Both the position numbers and the translations under genes were made by a program. From NCBI RefSeq assembly GCF_000716435.1, contig NZ_JNWO01000009.1:62001-126000 (forward strand): a stretch of DNA of 64,000 nt, written 5' to 3'. The stretch's first letter is position 1. The number at the start of each line of letters is the position of its first letter. Shown here piece after piece: positions 35,701 through 43,731 of this stretch. The stretch comes from Streptomyces xylophagus (GTDB lineage Bacteria > Actinomycetota > Actinomycetes > Streptomycetales > Streptomycetaceae). Under the pieces are notes generated by a model. It did not search any database. It was not told where the DNA came from and saw only the letters and a list, made by a program, of their open reading frames with translations.

Positions 35701-36543
35701 GAGTACGCGGTCATGGGCTTCGAGTACGGCTACTCGCTGGCCCGCCCCGACGCGCTCGTGATGTGGGAGGCGCAGTTCGGCGACTTCGTCAACGGCGCGC
35801 AGACGGTGGTCGACGAGTACATCTCGGCGGCGGAGCAGAAGTGGGGCCAGACCTCTGGCGTCACCCTCCTCCTCCCCCACGGCTACGAGGGCCAGGGCCC
35901 GGACCACTCCTCGGCCCGCGTGGAGCGCTTCCTCCAGCTCTGCGCGCAGAACAACATGACGGTCGCGATGCCGACCCTCCCGTCGAACTACTTCCACCTC
36001 CTGCGGTGGCAGGTGCACAACCCGCACCACAAGCCGCTGGTGGTCTTCACCCCGAAGTCGATGCTGCGCCTCAAGGCCGCCGCGTCGAAGACGGAGGAGT
36101 TCACGACGGGTCAGTTCCGCCCGGTCATCGGCGACGCGTCGGTGACGGACCCGGCGGCCGTCCGCAAGGTCGTCTTCGTCACCGGCAAGCTGTACTACGA
36201 CCTGGACGCCGAGCGGGTCAAGCGCGGCTCCACGGACACGGCGATCATCCGCCTCGAGCGGCTGTACCCGCTGCCCGGTGCCGAGGTCCAGGCCGAGATC
36301 GCCAAGTACCCGAACGCCGAGAAGTACCTCTGGGCCCAGGAGGAGCCGGCCAACCAGGGCGCCTGGCCGTTCATCGCCCTGAACCTGATCGACCACCTGG
36401 ACCTGGCGGTCGGCGCGGACGTGCCCCACGGCGAGCGCCTGCGGCGGATCTCCCGCCCGCACGGCTCGTCCCCGGCCGTCGGCTCCGCCAAGCGGCACCA
36501 GGCGGAGCAGGAGCAGTTGGTGCGTGAGGTGTTCGAGGCGTAA
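32728..36543 (+). CDS. kgd: multifunctional 2-oxoglutarate decarboxylase/dehydrogenase E1 with E2 domain
   Basis: A 1271-residue fused enzyme of actinobacteria. An N-terminal [13 protein letters not shown] helix is followed by an Ala/Pro linker (about 65-145), an E2-like succinyltransferase catalytic domain with [13 protein letters not shown], then the thiamine-diphosphate E1 domain ([30 protein letters not shown]) and a C-terminal transketolase-like part. No lipoyl domain is present; the E2 lipoyl arm is supplied by another protein. It feeds the TCA cycle. The GTG at 32728 was chosen over 32701 because known relatives start MSxQSPSN. A strong terminator follows. Confidence 0.97.
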   Translation: MSSQSPSNSTISTESDQAAGKNPAAAFGPNEWLVDEIYQQYLQDPNSVDRAWWDFFADYKPGAASAPTSTSAGTAAAGAAGTTTPAPAPAAPVAPAPAAPVAPPAPAVPAPAPAAAAPAPVKAVAPAPAPAKPAAVAKPKAEPATEALGGPEYVTLRGPAAAVAKNMNASIEVPTATSVRAVPVKLLFDNRIVINNHLKRARGGKISFTHLIGYAMVQAIKAMPSMNYSFQEKDGKPTLVKPEHVNFGLAIDLVKPNGDRQLVVAGIKKAETLNFFEFWQAYEDIVRRARDGKLTMDDFTGVTVSLTNPGGLGTVHSVPRLMPGQSVIMGVGSMDYPAEFQGTSQDTLNKLGISKVMTLTSTYDHRVIQGAASGEFLRIVANLLLGESGFYDEIFEALRIPYEPVRWLKDIDASHDNDVTKAARVFELIHSYRVRGHVMADTDPLEYRQRKHPDLDITEHGLTLWDLEREFAVGGFAGKSLMKLRDILGVLRDSYCRTTGIEFMHIQDPKQRKWIQDRIERSHSKPEREEQLRILRRLNAAEAFETFLQTKYVGQKRFSLEGGESVIPLLDAVIDSAAESRLDEVVIGMAHRGRLNVLANIVGKSYAQIFREFEGNLDPKSMHGSGDVKYHLGAKGTFTGLDGEQIKVTLAANPSHLETVDPIIEGIVRARQDIINKGGTDFTVLPLALHGDAAFAGQGVVAETLNMSQLRGYRTGGTIHIVINNQVGFTAAPESSRSSMYATDVARMIEAPIFHVNGDDPEAVVRVARLAFEFRQAFNKDVVIDLICYRRRGHNESDNPAFTQPLMYDLIDKKRSVRKLYTESLIGRGDITLEEAEQALQDYQGQLEKVFTEVREATAQPGAAPMSDPQAEFPVAVSTAISTEVVKRIAESQVNIPDSFHVHPRLLPQLQRRATMVEDGTIDWGMGETLAIGSLLLEGTPVRLSGQDSRRGTFGQRHAVLIDRRTGEDYTPLQYLSEDQARYNVYDSLLSEYAVMGFEYGYSLARPDALVMWEAQFGDFVNGAQTVVDEYISAAEQKWGQTSGVTLLLPHGYEGQGPDHSSARVERFLQLCAQNNMTVAMPTLPSNYFHLLRWQVHNPHHKPLVVFTPKSMLRLKAAASKTEEFTTGQFRPVIGDASVTDPAAVRKVVFVTGKLYYDLDAERVKRGSTDTAIIRLERLYPLPGAEVQAEIAKYPNAEKYLWAQEEPANQGAWPFIALNLIDHLDLAVGADVPHGERLRRISRPHGSSPAVGSAKRHQAEQEQLVREVFEA

Positions 36544-36563
36544 CCGCCCCGACCTGTCGTACG

Positions 36564-36604
36564 CGGCCGGGCCGCACCCCCACTCCGGGGGTGCGGCCCG
36601 GCCG
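36564..36604. terminator. 18-bp terminator after kgd
   Basis: A perfect 18-bp stem (36564-36581 with 36587-36604) with a 5-base loop ACTCC, followed by TTT. It ends the kgd transcript. The -35 region expected for the next gene lies inside its 3' arm. Confidence 0.9.
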
Positions 36605-36628
36605 TTTGCGCGCACTTATCCTTGACCC

Positions 36629-36811
36629 ATGTACTTCACGGACCGTGGCATCGAGGAACTGGAGAAGCGGCGCGGCGAGGAAGAGGTCACCTTCGAGTGG
36701 CTGGCCGAGCAACTGCGCACCTTCGTCGACCTGAACCCGGACTTCGAGGTCCCGGTGGAACGCCTGGCGACATGGCTGGCGCGACTGGACGACGAGGACG
36801 ACGACGAGTAG
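36629..36811 (+). CDS. DUF6104-family small protein
   Basis: A 60-residue acidic protein: MYFTDRGIEELEKRRGEEEV, then WLAEQLRTFVDLNPDFEVPV and a DDEDDDE tail. It matches the short actinobacterial DUF6104 family. TATCCT at 36617-36622 lies six bases before ATG and no Shine-Dalgarno is visible, so the gene is likely leaderless. The function is unknown. Confidence 0.8.
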   Translation: MYFTDRGIEELEKRRGEEEVTFEWLAEQLRTFVDLNPDFEVPVERLATWLARLDDEDDDE

Positions 36812-36867
36812 TTCCTACGGCACGAGTTCGCACGGCACGAGTTTCTACGACGGCCCCGCCGACGGCG

Positions 36868-37713
36868 TCAGTCGCGCGGGCGGGCGAGGTCGTAGGCAAG
36901 GCCCAGTGCCCCGTGGGCCAGGAGAAGCGTCCCCGCGACGGTCCAGCCTCCGCTACGGCGTCGTAGGCCCCAGGCCGTGAGGGGAAGGCCCGCCGTCACC
37001 TGGGCGAGGGCCAGGGCGCGGGCGGCGGGTGTGCCGGACCAGGGCATCCAGGGGCCGAGGCGGCTGCTGTCGACCGCGTCGAGTTCCGCGCGGACGGCCT
37101 CGCGCCAGCCCGACCACTCGACCTGCTGGGCGTCGGGTTGGACGCGGGCGATCTCCCGGAGGCGGTCGGCCGGTTCACCAGGGGTGAGCCCTGCCGGAAG
37201 TGCCACTCCCGCGCGCGTGAGGACCGCCAGGAGGCCGCGCAGGCGGGTGCGGGCGTCGGCCTCGGGGTCGGGTTTCGTCAGGTGGTCGAGGGACTGCAGG
37301 TCCAGTACGGGATCCAGGCCCAGGCGGGCGGCGAAGGTGCGCATGGCCTCGTCCTCGCCGGCGGGCGTGCCGTCGGTGAGCCAGACGTAGCCGACGGGGC
37401 GGCGGAAACCCGAGGCCAGGGTGTAGCCCGCGCGGTCGGCGTCCCACCACAGGGCGAGTACGGGCCAGGGGGCGCCGACGGCGAGTGCCGTGGCCCAGCC
37501 GGTGAGGACGCGGTCGACCGGTTCGTCGCCGTGCAGCCAGGGCTTGCCCTCGGGGACGAGCACACTCCAGTCGTCGCCCGCGCGGGTCAGCAGCATGCGT
37601 TCGCGGAGCAGATGTGCCGCCTGGGCGACGGACTCGGGTTCCGCCCGGCAGAGCAGCAGGGCGCCCGGGGTGGCACCGGTCCGGCGTCCGGCCTGGGACT
37701 TCTCCGTCGACAT
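36868..37713 (-). CDS. conserved hypothetical Streptomyces protein
   Basis: A 281-residue protein with no domain I can name. The N-terminal half has GALLLCRAEPESVAQAAHLL and a Trp-rich ALWWDADRAGYTLASGFRRP stretch. The C-terminus has two hydrophobic segments (LALAQVTAGLPLTAWGL and VAGTLLLAHGALGLAY), possibly membrane-associated. The ATG at 37713 follows a TAGCGT by six bases, so it may be leaderless; the GTG at 37719 is another option. It is divergent from the DUF4097 gene across the PadR-type operator. Confidence 0.65.
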   Translation of the reverse strand: MSTEKSQAGRRTGATPGALLLCRAEPESVAQAAHLLRERMLLTRAGDDWSVLVPEGKPWLHGDEPVDRVLTGWATALAVGAPWPVLALWWDADRAGYTLASGFRRPVGYVWLTDGTPAGEDEAMRTFAARLGLDPVLDLQSLDHLTKPDPEADARTRLRGLLAVLTRAGVALPAGLTPGEPADRLREIARVQPDAQQVEWSGWREAVRAELDAVDSSRLGPWMPWSGTPAARALALAQVTAGLPLTAWGLRRRSGGWTVAGTLLLAHGALGLAYDLARPRD

Positions 37714-37796
37714 GGTCACACGCTAGGACACATTGGCGAATTTCGTCGGGTGTGCGGTGGGCCGGCGGCCGGTCACCGACCACCGGAACGAGTGTC

Positions 37797-37853
37797 TTGA
37801 CTTTCCGCATCCACGATATATCGTGTTTCTCGGAAGACGCGATATGGCGCGTC
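37797..37853 (+). promoter_or_regulatory. DUF4097-padR promoter with PadR-type palindromes
   Basis: TTGACT (37797-37802) and TATCGT (37819-37824) form a likely -35/-10 pair with 16-bp spacing. The perfect 14-bp palindrome CACGATATATCGTG (37812-37825) overlaps the -10. A second inverted repeat, GACGCG-N6-CGCGTC, lies at 37836-37853. The downstream operon encodes a PadR repressor, so autoregulation is likely (inferred). Confidence 0.7.
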
Positions 37854-37888
37854 GTGTCCTGTCCGGTTCGGCCGAGGAGGTCTGCATC

Positions 37889-39082
37889 ATGTCCGAGTGG
37901 TCCGTCGCAGAGCCCAGGAAGCTCACGTTCGACGAGCCCGTGAGCGATCTCCATGTACGCATCGTCAACGGAACGGTGAACGTCGTGGGGACGGACGAGG
38001 GTTCCGCCCGTCTCGAGATCTCCGAGATCGACGGGCCGCCCCTCGTGGTGACCCAGGAGAACGGCACGCTGACGGTGGCGTACGAGGACCTGCCCTGGAA
38101 GGGCTTCCTCAAGTGGCTCGACCGGAAGGGCTGGCGGCGCAGCGCGGTGGTCTCCCTGGCCGTTCCCGCGCGCACCCGGGTCGAGGTCGGGGTGGTCGGC
38201 GCCGCGGCCGTCGTCTCCGGGATCAGCGGGCCTTCGGTGGTGCGAGGCGTCACGGGTGACACGACCCTCGTCAGCCTCTCCGGTACGGTCCGCGCCGAGA
38301 CGGTCTCGGGGAACCTGGAGGCCCAGGCCGTCACCGGCGACCTCCGCTTCCACTCCGTCTCCGGCGACCTCACCGTCGTCGAGGGCTCGGGGCCCTCCGT
38401 GCGCGCCGAGTCGGTGAGCGGCTCCATGATCGTGGATCTCGACCCGGACGGCCCGACCGATGTCCGGTTGACCAACGTCTCGGGCGAGATCGCGATCCGG
38501 CTGCCGCATCCGACGGACGCCGACGTCGAGGCGAACACGGCGAGCGGTTCGATCTCCAACGCCTTCGACGGACTGCGGGTGCACGGCCAGTGGGGCGCCC
38601 ACAAGATCACCGGCCGCCTGGGCGCGGGCACCGGCAAGCTGCGGGCAACGACCGTCTCCGGCTCGATCGCCCTCCTGCGCCGCCCGGCGACGGAGGACGA
38701 GGACGGGCCGTGGGACGGGGCCACGGAGCAGACGGTCACGGCGACACGGGCCGACATGACGAAGGGACCCGATCCGGCAAAGGGTGCCGACCCGACAAAG
38801 GGGCCCGACGTGACGACGGAGCCCGACCCGGCGACAGGGCCCGAGGGCGGCGGGCAGGGCGACCCGGTCGAGGAGGCGGAGCCCGGAGACACGGGACCGG
38901 ACACGTCGGACGACTCCTCGGACGACACCGCGGACGCGCCTGCGCCGGACGCTTCGGACGACACCGCACATGCCCCCGTGGACGGGGCTCAGGGCGACTC
39001 GGGGGACAATTCCGTTTCCGGCCCGGACGATGCTTCCGGCACCGCCGCGGCCGACGGCACGACCGACAAGAAGGTGCTCTGA
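37889..39082 (+). CDS. DUF4097-family beta-repeat protein
   Basis: A 397-residue protein. Residues about 10-280 are DUF4097 beta-helix-like repeats (VSGISGPSVVRGVTGDTT, ETVSGNLEAQAVTGDL, AESVSGSMIVDL). The last 120 residues are an acidic Asp/Pro/Ser/Gly-rich disordered tail. No signal peptide is seen, so it is probably cytoplasmic. GAGGAGG lies about nine bases before the ATG. It is followed one base later by padR, which implies a bicistronic operon. Such pairs often respond to envelope stress. Confidence 0.85.
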   Translation: MSEWSVAEPRKLTFDEPVSDLHVRIVNGTVNVVGTDEGSARLEISEIDGPPLVVTQENGTLTVAYEDLPWKGFLKWLDRKGWRRSAVVSLAVPARTRVEVGVVGAAAVVSGISGPSVVRGVTGDTTLVSLSGTVRAETVSGNLEAQAVTGDLRFHSVSGDLTVVEGSGPSVRAESVSGSMIVDLDPDGPTDVRLTNVSGEIAIRLPHPTDADVEANTASGSISNAFDGLRVHGQWGAHKITGRLGAGTGKLRATTVSGSIALLRRPATEDEDGPWDGATEQTVTATRADMTKGPDPAKGADPTKGPDVTTEPDPATGPEGGGQGDPVEEAEPGDTGPDTSDDSSDDTADAPAPDASDDTAHAPVDGAQGDSGDNSVSGPDDASGTAAADGTTDKKVL

Positions 39083-39083
39083 C

Positions 39084-40163
39084 ATGCCTCCCGTCTTCGC
39101 CCACGGCCGCCTCCGCCTCTACCTGCTGAAGCTGCTGGACGAGGCCCCCCGACACGGCTACGAGGTCATCCGCCTCCTGGAGGAGCGTTTCCAGGGGCTG
39201 TACGCGCCGTCGGCGGGCACGGTCTACCCGCGCCTGTCCAAGCTCGAGGCCGAAGGCCTGGTCACCCACACCACCGAGGGCGGCCGCAAGGTGTACTCCA
39301 TCACGGACGCCGGCCGCGCCGAACTGGCCGACCGCAGCGGCGAGTTGGCCGACCTGGAGCTGGAGATCCGCGAGTCGGTCGCCGAACTGGCCGCCGAGAT
39401 CCGGGCCGACGTCCGTGGCGCGGCGGGCGACCTGCGGCGCGAGATGCGCGCGGCGGCCTCCGAGGCCCGGCAGGGAGCGAGGACCGGTCGGGGTCGACCG
39501 GGCGAACACGACGCCCCCGCCGGGGACTTCACGGACTTCGGTGACAAGGAGTCGTGGCGCGCCGCCAAGGAGGAGATGCGCCGCGCCAAGCAGGAGTGGA
39601 AGGAGCAGGCCCGGCGCGCCAAGGACGAGAGCCGGCGGGCCCGCGAGGAGGCCCAGCAGGCCCGGCGCCAGGCCAAGGAGGCACAGGCCCGGGCATGGGC
39701 GCAGGCCCAGGAGGAGATGCAGCGCATCGGCCGCCAGGTCCAGGAGCACGCCCAGGACCACTTCGCGCGCGGCGACTGGCCCACGGGAGTGCGGGAGAGC
39801 CTCACCGAACTGGCCAAGGAATTCGGCGACTTCGGGAAGGAGTTCGGCAAGGACTTCGGGTTCGGGGGGCGGCCGAGTACCGGCAAGTCGGCCCCGACCA
39901 CGACACCCGGGGGATCGGCGCCCGAGTACGGCCAGACCCCGGAGGACTTCCCCGCCGAGTACGAACCGGCCTGGGCCCACGAGGACTCCACCGGCGAACC
40001 GGCCCGCGACCTGGACCGCCTCCTCGACCGCTTCCGGGACGACATCCGCGACGCGGCCCGCGACCGCGGGGTCACCGAGGACCAACTCCGCGACACCCGG
40101 CGCCACTTGTCGGCGGCGGCGGCACACATCGGGGCGGTACTGCGTGGTGGCCGCAAGGCCTGA
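39084..40163 (+). CDS. PadR-family transcriptional regulator, long form
   Basis: A 359-residue protein. The N-terminal winged helix is PadR-like (LYLLKLLDEAPRHGYEVIRL, VYPRLSKLEAEGLVTHTTEG, KVYSITDAGRAEL). A long, Arg/Glu/Ala-rich coiled coil (about 90-240) and an unstructured tail follow, much longer than usual for PadR. It probably represses its own promoter through the ATATAT palindrome at 37812 and may interact with the adjacent DUF4097 protein. The start is ATG at 39084, one base after the DUF4097 stop codon. Confidence 0.88.
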   Translation: MPPVFAHGRLRLYLLKLLDEAPRHGYEVIRLLEERFQGLYAPSAGTVYPRLSKLEAEGLVTHTTEGGRKVYSITDAGRAELADRSGELADLELEIRESVAELAAEIRADVRGAAGDLRREMRAAASEARQGARTGRGRPGEHDAPAGDFTDFGDKESWRAAKEEMRRAKQEWKEQARRAKDESRRAREEAQQARRQAKEAQARAWAQAQEEMQRIGRQVQEHAQDHFARGDWPTGVRESLTELAKEFGDFGKEFGKDFGFGGRPSTGKSAPTTTPGGSAPEYGQTPEDFPAEYEPAWAHEDSTGEPARDLDRLLDRFRDDIRDAARDRGVTEDQLRDTRRHLSAAAAHIGAVLRGGRKA

Positions 40164-40179
40164 GCCGTCACACATGACA

Positions 40180-40210
40180 GGGGCGCCGGGACACCCGACC
40201 CAGGCGCCCC
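40180..40210. terminator. terminator between padR and the ClpN-like gene
   Basis: GGGGCGCC (40180-40187) pairs with GGCGCCCC (40203-40210). The site lies between the two convergent genes and contains a GACCCAGGC-type short direct repeat. Confidence 0.65.
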
Positions 40211-40240
40211 GCCCCGACCCAGGCACCCCGCCCCCGCCAC

Positions 40241-40810
40241 TCAGCCCGCCTTCGCCTCTCCCCCGCCGTACAGCACCCGCGTCGCCGCCTCGTGTGTCAC
40301 CCCGTGGTCGGCGAGCACCTCGCCCGGCACGCCGGGGAGGATGGTCAGGGCGAGGAGGAAGTGCTCGTCGCCGATGTGCCTGTCGTGGTGGGCGACGGCG
40401 ATGCGCAGCGCCTTCTCCAGGACGTTCTTGGCGCCCCGGCTGAAGGTACGGCGGCCCGACCACCACTCCTTGTCCTTGCGGTCACCGGACATCGCCCCGA
40501 CGCCGTGCACCTCCTCCACGCGGGCGACGATCTCCGCGACGTCGATACCGAGCCCGGCAAGGGCGTCGGCCTCGGACTGGGACAGCCCGGCCCGTCGGCG
40601 CGCGTCGCCCAGAGCCTGTCGTACGGACTCCTTGCGTTCCTCGGGAGCGAGACCGAGGGCGGTCAGGGCGAAGGAGGCCCGGCTGGCCCGGCGGTCGAGG
40701 AGAGCCAGCAGCAGGTGTTCGGGGTCGACGGAACCGGACCCCGACCGCTCGCATTGCGCCACCGCACCCTGCACCACGGCCCGGGCGTCCTTCGTGAACC
40801 GTTCGAACAT
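40241..40810 (-). CDS. Clp N-terminal-domain protein
   Basis: A 189-residue protein with Clp-N repeats: FERFTKDARAVVQGAVAQCE with VDPEHLLLALL, and a second, GAKNVLEKALRIAVAHHDRHIGDEHFLLALTI. There is no AAA+ domain, so it is a stand-alone adaptor-type protein. It is coexpressed with the upstream small HTH gene (stop/start overlap ATGA at 40810). It may modulate Clp substrate recognition; this is inferred from the domain. Confidence 0.85.
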   Translation of the reverse strand: MFERFTKDARAVVQGAVAQCERSGSGSVDPEHLLLALLDRRASRASFALTALGLAPEERKESVRQALGDARRRAGLSQSEADALAGLGIDVAEIVARVEEVHGVGAMSGDRKDKEWWSGRRTFSRGAKNVLEKALRIAVAHHDRHIGDEHFLLALTILPGVPGEVLADHGVTHEAATRVLYGGGEAKAG

Positions 40811-41019
40811 CACTGCCTCCCGTACTTCTTGTGCACGGCCTGCCTGCTGACACCGAGTTCCGCGGCGATCTCCTGCCACGACCAGCCCCGATTGCGCGCA
40901 CTGCGCACCTGCACCGCCTCCAGCTGCTCCACGAGCTTGCGCAGCGCGGACACGGCACGCAGGCCGATCCGTGGATCACGGTCACCCGCGCGCTCGGCGA
41001 GATCCGTTGCTTCGGTCAT
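40810..41019 (-). CDS. small HTH regulator, 69 residues
   Basis: A 69-residue DNA-binding protein. The C-terminal NRGWSWQEIAAELGVSRQAVHKKYGRQ is a classic helix-turn-helix, and the N-terminus AVSALRKLVEQLEAVQVRSAR is likely a dimerisation helix. It is cotranscribed with the ClpN-like gene. Two TGTCAAC-N4-GTTGACA palindromes sit on its promoter, suggesting autoregulation. The ATG at 41019 lies within six bases of the -10, so the transcript is leaderless. Confidence 0.88.
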   Translation of the reverse strand: MTEATDLAERAGDRDPRIGLRAVSALRKLVEQLEAVQVRSARNRGWSWQEIAAELGVSRQAVHKKYGRQ

Positions 41020-41021
41020 GG

Positions 41022-41065
41022 TGTCAACTTACGTTGACATCGCCCCCATGTCAACCAAAGTTGAC
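41022..41065 (-). promoter_or_regulatory. leaderless promoter with two operator palindromes
   Basis: On the minus strand, TTGACA (41054-41049), a 17-bp spacer and TAAGTT (41031-41026) form a near-consensus promoter. The ATG at 41019 follows six bases later. Palindrome 1, TGTCAACTTACGTTGACA (41022-41039), covers the -10 and palindrome 2, GTCAACCAAAGTTGAC (41050-41065), covers the -35. Their centres are 27 bp apart. This fits autorepression by the downstream HTH. Confidence 0.8.
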
Positions 41066-41096
41066 GGACGGTGTCGGCGCGGCGGCATACGCCTGC

Positions 41097-41122
41097 GGCC
41101 GGCCCGGGAACCCGGACCGGCC
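41097..41122. terminator. hairpin after quinone oxidoreductase gene
   Basis: GGCCGGCCCGGG and CCCGGACCGGCC form an imperfect GC hairpin about 55 bases after the oxidoreductase stop. Downstream is a 19-base direct repeat GGCCGCAGAGTCGTAGAAA (about 41120 and 41141). Confidence 0.5.
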
Positions 41123-41175
41123 GCAGAGTCGTAGAAAGAAGGCCGCAGAGTCGTAGAAAAAAGCGGGAGGAAGCG

Positions 41176-42141
41176 CTAGCCGTTCGTGAGCACGATCTTG
41201 CCGAACTGGCCGCCGGAGTCGAGGCGTTCGAAGCCCTCGCGGGCCCGGTCCAGCGGGAGGACCTCGTCGATGACCGGCCGCACACCCGTCGCGGCGCAGA
41301 AGGCGAGCAGGTCCTCCAGCTCGTCCTTGGTGCCCATGGTCGAGCCGACGACCTTGAGTTCGAGGAAGAAGATGCGGGTCAGTTCGGCGTGCGAGGGGCG
41401 GTCGCCGCTCGTGGCACCGGAGATGACGAGCGTGCCACCCGGCTTCAGGGACTTGACCGAGTGGGACCAGGTGGCCGCGCCGACGGTCTCGATGACGGCG
41501 TCCACGCGCTGCGGCAGCCGCGCCCCCGGCTCCACCGCCTCCAGGGCGCCCAGCTCCAGCGCCCTCTTCCGCTTGGCCTCGTCCCGGCTGGTCGCGAGGA
41601 CCCGCAGCCCGGCCGCCTTGGCGAGCACGATCGCGGCCGTGGCGACACCGCCGCCCGCGCCCTGCACGAGCACCGAATCACCGGGCCGTACACCGGAGTT
41701 GGTGAAGAGCATGCGATACGCCGTCAGCCAGGCCGTGGGCAGGCAGGCGGCCTCCGCGAAGGACAGTTCCTTCGGCTTCGGCAGCACGTTCCACGTCGGT
41801 ACGGCGACCTGCTCGGCGAAGGTGCCCTGGTAGTGCTCGGTGAGGATGGAACGAGGTTCCCTGGGGCCGACGCCGTGACCGGTCTGGCCGATGACGGAGT
41901 GCAGGACGACCTCGTTGCCGTCCGCGTCGACGCCGGCCGCGTCGCAGCCGAGGATCATCGGCAGCTTGTCCTCCGCGAGGCCGACGCCGCGCAGGGACCA
42001 CAGGTCATGGTGGTTGAGGGAGGCGGCCCTGACGTCGATGGTGCTCCAGCCCGGCCGGGCCTCGGGGGCGGGACGCTCCCCCAACTCGAGGCCGGAGAGC
42101 GGCTGGTCGCGGTCGATTCGGGCGGCGTAGACGGCGAACAT
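41176..42141 (-). CDS. zinc-independent quinone/alcohol oxidoreductase
   Basis: A 321-residue MDR-family oxidoreductase. The N-terminal GroES-like half contains LNHHDLWSLRG, LGCDAAGV and GTFAEQV; the NAD(P) half contains SVLVQGAGGGVATAAIVLAKAAG. Zinc ligands of the alcohol-dehydrogenase type are not evident. The enzyme likely reduces quinones or enones with NADPH. The start is ATG at 42141. It is monocistronic and convergent with nothing nearby. Confidence 0.88.
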   Translation of the reverse strand: MFAVYAARIDRDQPLSGLELGERPAPEARPGWSTIDVRAASLNHHDLWSLRGVGLAEDKLPMILGCDAAGVDADGNEVVLHSVIGQTGHGVGPREPRSILTEHYQGTFAEQVAVPTWNVLPKPKELSFAEAACLPTAWLTAYRMLFTNSGVRPGDSVLVQGAGGGVATAAIVLAKAAGLRVLATSRDEAKRKRALELGALEAVEPGARLPQRVDAVIETVGAATWSHSVKSLKPGGTLVISGATSGDRPSHAELTRIFFLELKVVGSTMGTKDELEDLLAFCAATGVRPVIDEVLPLDRAREGFERLDSGGQFGKIVLTNG

Positions 42142-42352
42142 GACCTTGACGATAGGCTCCGCCGGTTGACCAGGGAACTACCTCGCGCTGTGACACATGC
42201 CCTCTTGCGCGAGGGGGGCGGGGTGTTTGCGTGACCGTCTTCTGGGGGCTGCGCCCCCGGTGCCCGTAGGTACCTGCGGGCCGGAGCCCGTGGGTATCTG
42301 CGGCCACCGACCAGCCCGGCCACCCACAGGCAAGGTCCACCTGTAGGCGGAC

Positions 42353-42467
42353 CGAACGGGTGGGCGGGTGGGAAAAAATGGGCCCACGGCCTGAGCCCGC
42401 CGACGGACCCGAGCCACCCACGGGCTACGCCCACCCCTCAAGTCACCCGAACGGGTGGGCGGGTGGG
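42353..42467. repeat. 20-bp direct repeat before malic enzyme terminator
   Basis: CGAACGGGTGGGCGGGTGGG occurs at 42353-42372 and 42448-42467, each followed by an A-run and then ATGG(G)CCC. The 366-bp gap between the oxidoreductase start and malic enzyme stop (42142-42507) also holds a GGGGGC-TGC-GCCCCC hairpin at 42244-42258 and no gene. Confidence 0.7.
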
Positions 42468-42468
42468 C

Positions 42469-42502
42469 AAAAAAATGGCCCCGCCCGAACGGACGGGGCC
42501 AT
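42469..42502 (-). terminator. intrinsic terminator of malic enzyme gene
   Basis: ATGGCCCCG (42475-42483) pairs with CGGGGCCAT (42494-42502). On the minus strand the stem is followed by seven T residues (42475-42469), giving a textbook U-tract that is rare in Streptomyces. Confidence 0.88.
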
Positions 42503-42507
42503 CGGAG

Positions 42508-43731
42508 CTACCGCCGGGCAACACCCTCCGCCCGCGCCGCCGCGGCCACAGCGGCCGTGACCGCAGGCGCGACCCGCTCATCGAACGGCGACGGAATCAC
42601 ATAGTCCGCCGCGAGATCGTCCCCCACGACACCGGCCAACGCCTCCGCCGCCGCGATCTTCATCCCCTCGGTGATTCGAGAGGCCCGCACCTGAAGCGCG
42701 CCCGCGAAGATCCCCGGGAACGCCAGCACGTTGTTGATCTGGTTCGGGAAGTCGGACCGCCCCGTCGCGACGACCGCCGCGTACTTGTGTGCCACATCGG
42801 GGTGCACCTCGGGATGCGGGTTGGCCATCGCGAAGACGAACGCACCCTCCGCCATGGAAGCCACCGCGGGCTCCGGCACCGTACCGCCGGAGACGCCGAT
42901 GAAGACGTCCGCGCCTTCCAGCGCCGCCTCCAGCGTCCCGGAGAGCCCGGCCTTGTTGGTGAGCTCGGCCAGTTCCCGCTTCACCGGGGTGAGGTCGTCC
43001 CGGTCGCGCGAGACGACGCCCTTGCGGTCGGCGACGGCGACATCCCCGAGCCCCGCCTCCAGCAGGAACTTGGCGATGGCCACCCCGGCCGCACCAGCAC
43101 CCGAGATGACCGCACGCAGGTCACCGAGCTCCCGCCCGGTCAGCTTCGCCGCGTTCCGCAGGGCCGCCAGCGTCACGATCGCCGTACCGTGCTGGTCGTC
43201 GTGGAAGACCGGGATGTCGAGCCGCTCCTGGAGCCTGCGCTCGATCTCGAAGCAGCGCGGCGCCGAGATGTCCTCCAGGTTGATGCCCCCGAAGGAGGGC
43301 GCGAGGCGCTCCACGGTCTCGATGATCTCGTCGACGCCGGTGCAGGCCAGCGCGATCGGCACCGCGTCCACGCCGCCGAACTGCTTGAACAGGATCGCCT
43401 TGCCCTCCATGACGGGGAGGGAGGCCTCGGGACCGATGTCGCCGAGTCCGAGCACGGCCGTACCGTCCGTCACGACCGCGACCACGGACGACTTCCATGT
43501 GTAGTCGTGGACGAGTTCCGGCTGCTCCGCGATCGCGGTGCACACGCGCGCGACGCCGGGTGTGTACGCCAGGGACAGGTCGTCCTTGTCGCGGATCGGC
43601 ACGGTGGCCTGCACGGCCATCTTGCCGCCGCGGTGCAGCGCGAACGCCGGATCGAAGGAATCGAGGGGCTCGGCCCCGCCGTCCTGATCCGTACTGCTGT
43701 CGCTGCGAGGATTGACGATCTCCGCTGCCAC
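42508..43731 (-). CDS. NAD(P)-dependent malic enzyme
   Basis: A 407-residue malic enzyme of the short bacterial type, without a phosphotransacetylase domain. The substrate site includes YTPGVARVC, DGTAVLGLGDIGP, and the metal site FHDDQHGTA. The NAD(P)-binding motif is VISGAGAAGVAIAKFL. It converts malate to pyruvate and CO2 and is a source of reduced cofactor; from memory, S. coelicolor SCO5261 is the NADP-linked form. The gene is followed by an intrinsic terminator. Confidence 0.95.
   Translation of the reverse strand: MAAEIVNPRSDSSTDQDGGAEPLDSFDPAFALHRGGKMAVQATVPIRDKDDLSLAYTPGVARVCTAIAEQPELVHDYTWKSSVVAVVTDGTAVLGLGDIGPEASLPVMEGKAILFKQFGGVDAVPIALACTGVDEIIETVERLAPSFGGINLEDISAPRCFEIERRLQERLDIPVFHDDQHGTAIVTLAALRNAAKLTGRELGDLRAVISGAGAAGVAIAKFLLEAGLGDVAVADRKGVVSRDRDDLTPVKRELAELTNKAGLSGTLEAALEGADVFIGVSGGTVPEPAVASMAEGAFVFAMANPHPEVHPDVAHKYAAVVATGRSDFPNQINNVLAFPGIFAGALQVRASRITEGMKIAAAEALAGVVGDDLAADYVIPSPFDERVAPAVTAAVAAAARAEGVARR

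Noticed and set aside
32734..36615. A 1293-codon minus-strand open frame opposite kgd
   Set aside because: It mirrors the codon pattern of kgd, has no domain or start signal, and is an artefact of GC-rich third positions.
42142..42507. A small gene in the malic enzyme-oxidoreductase gap
   Set aside because: Open frames there consist of Pro/Arg/Gly low complexity and span hairpins and a terminator.
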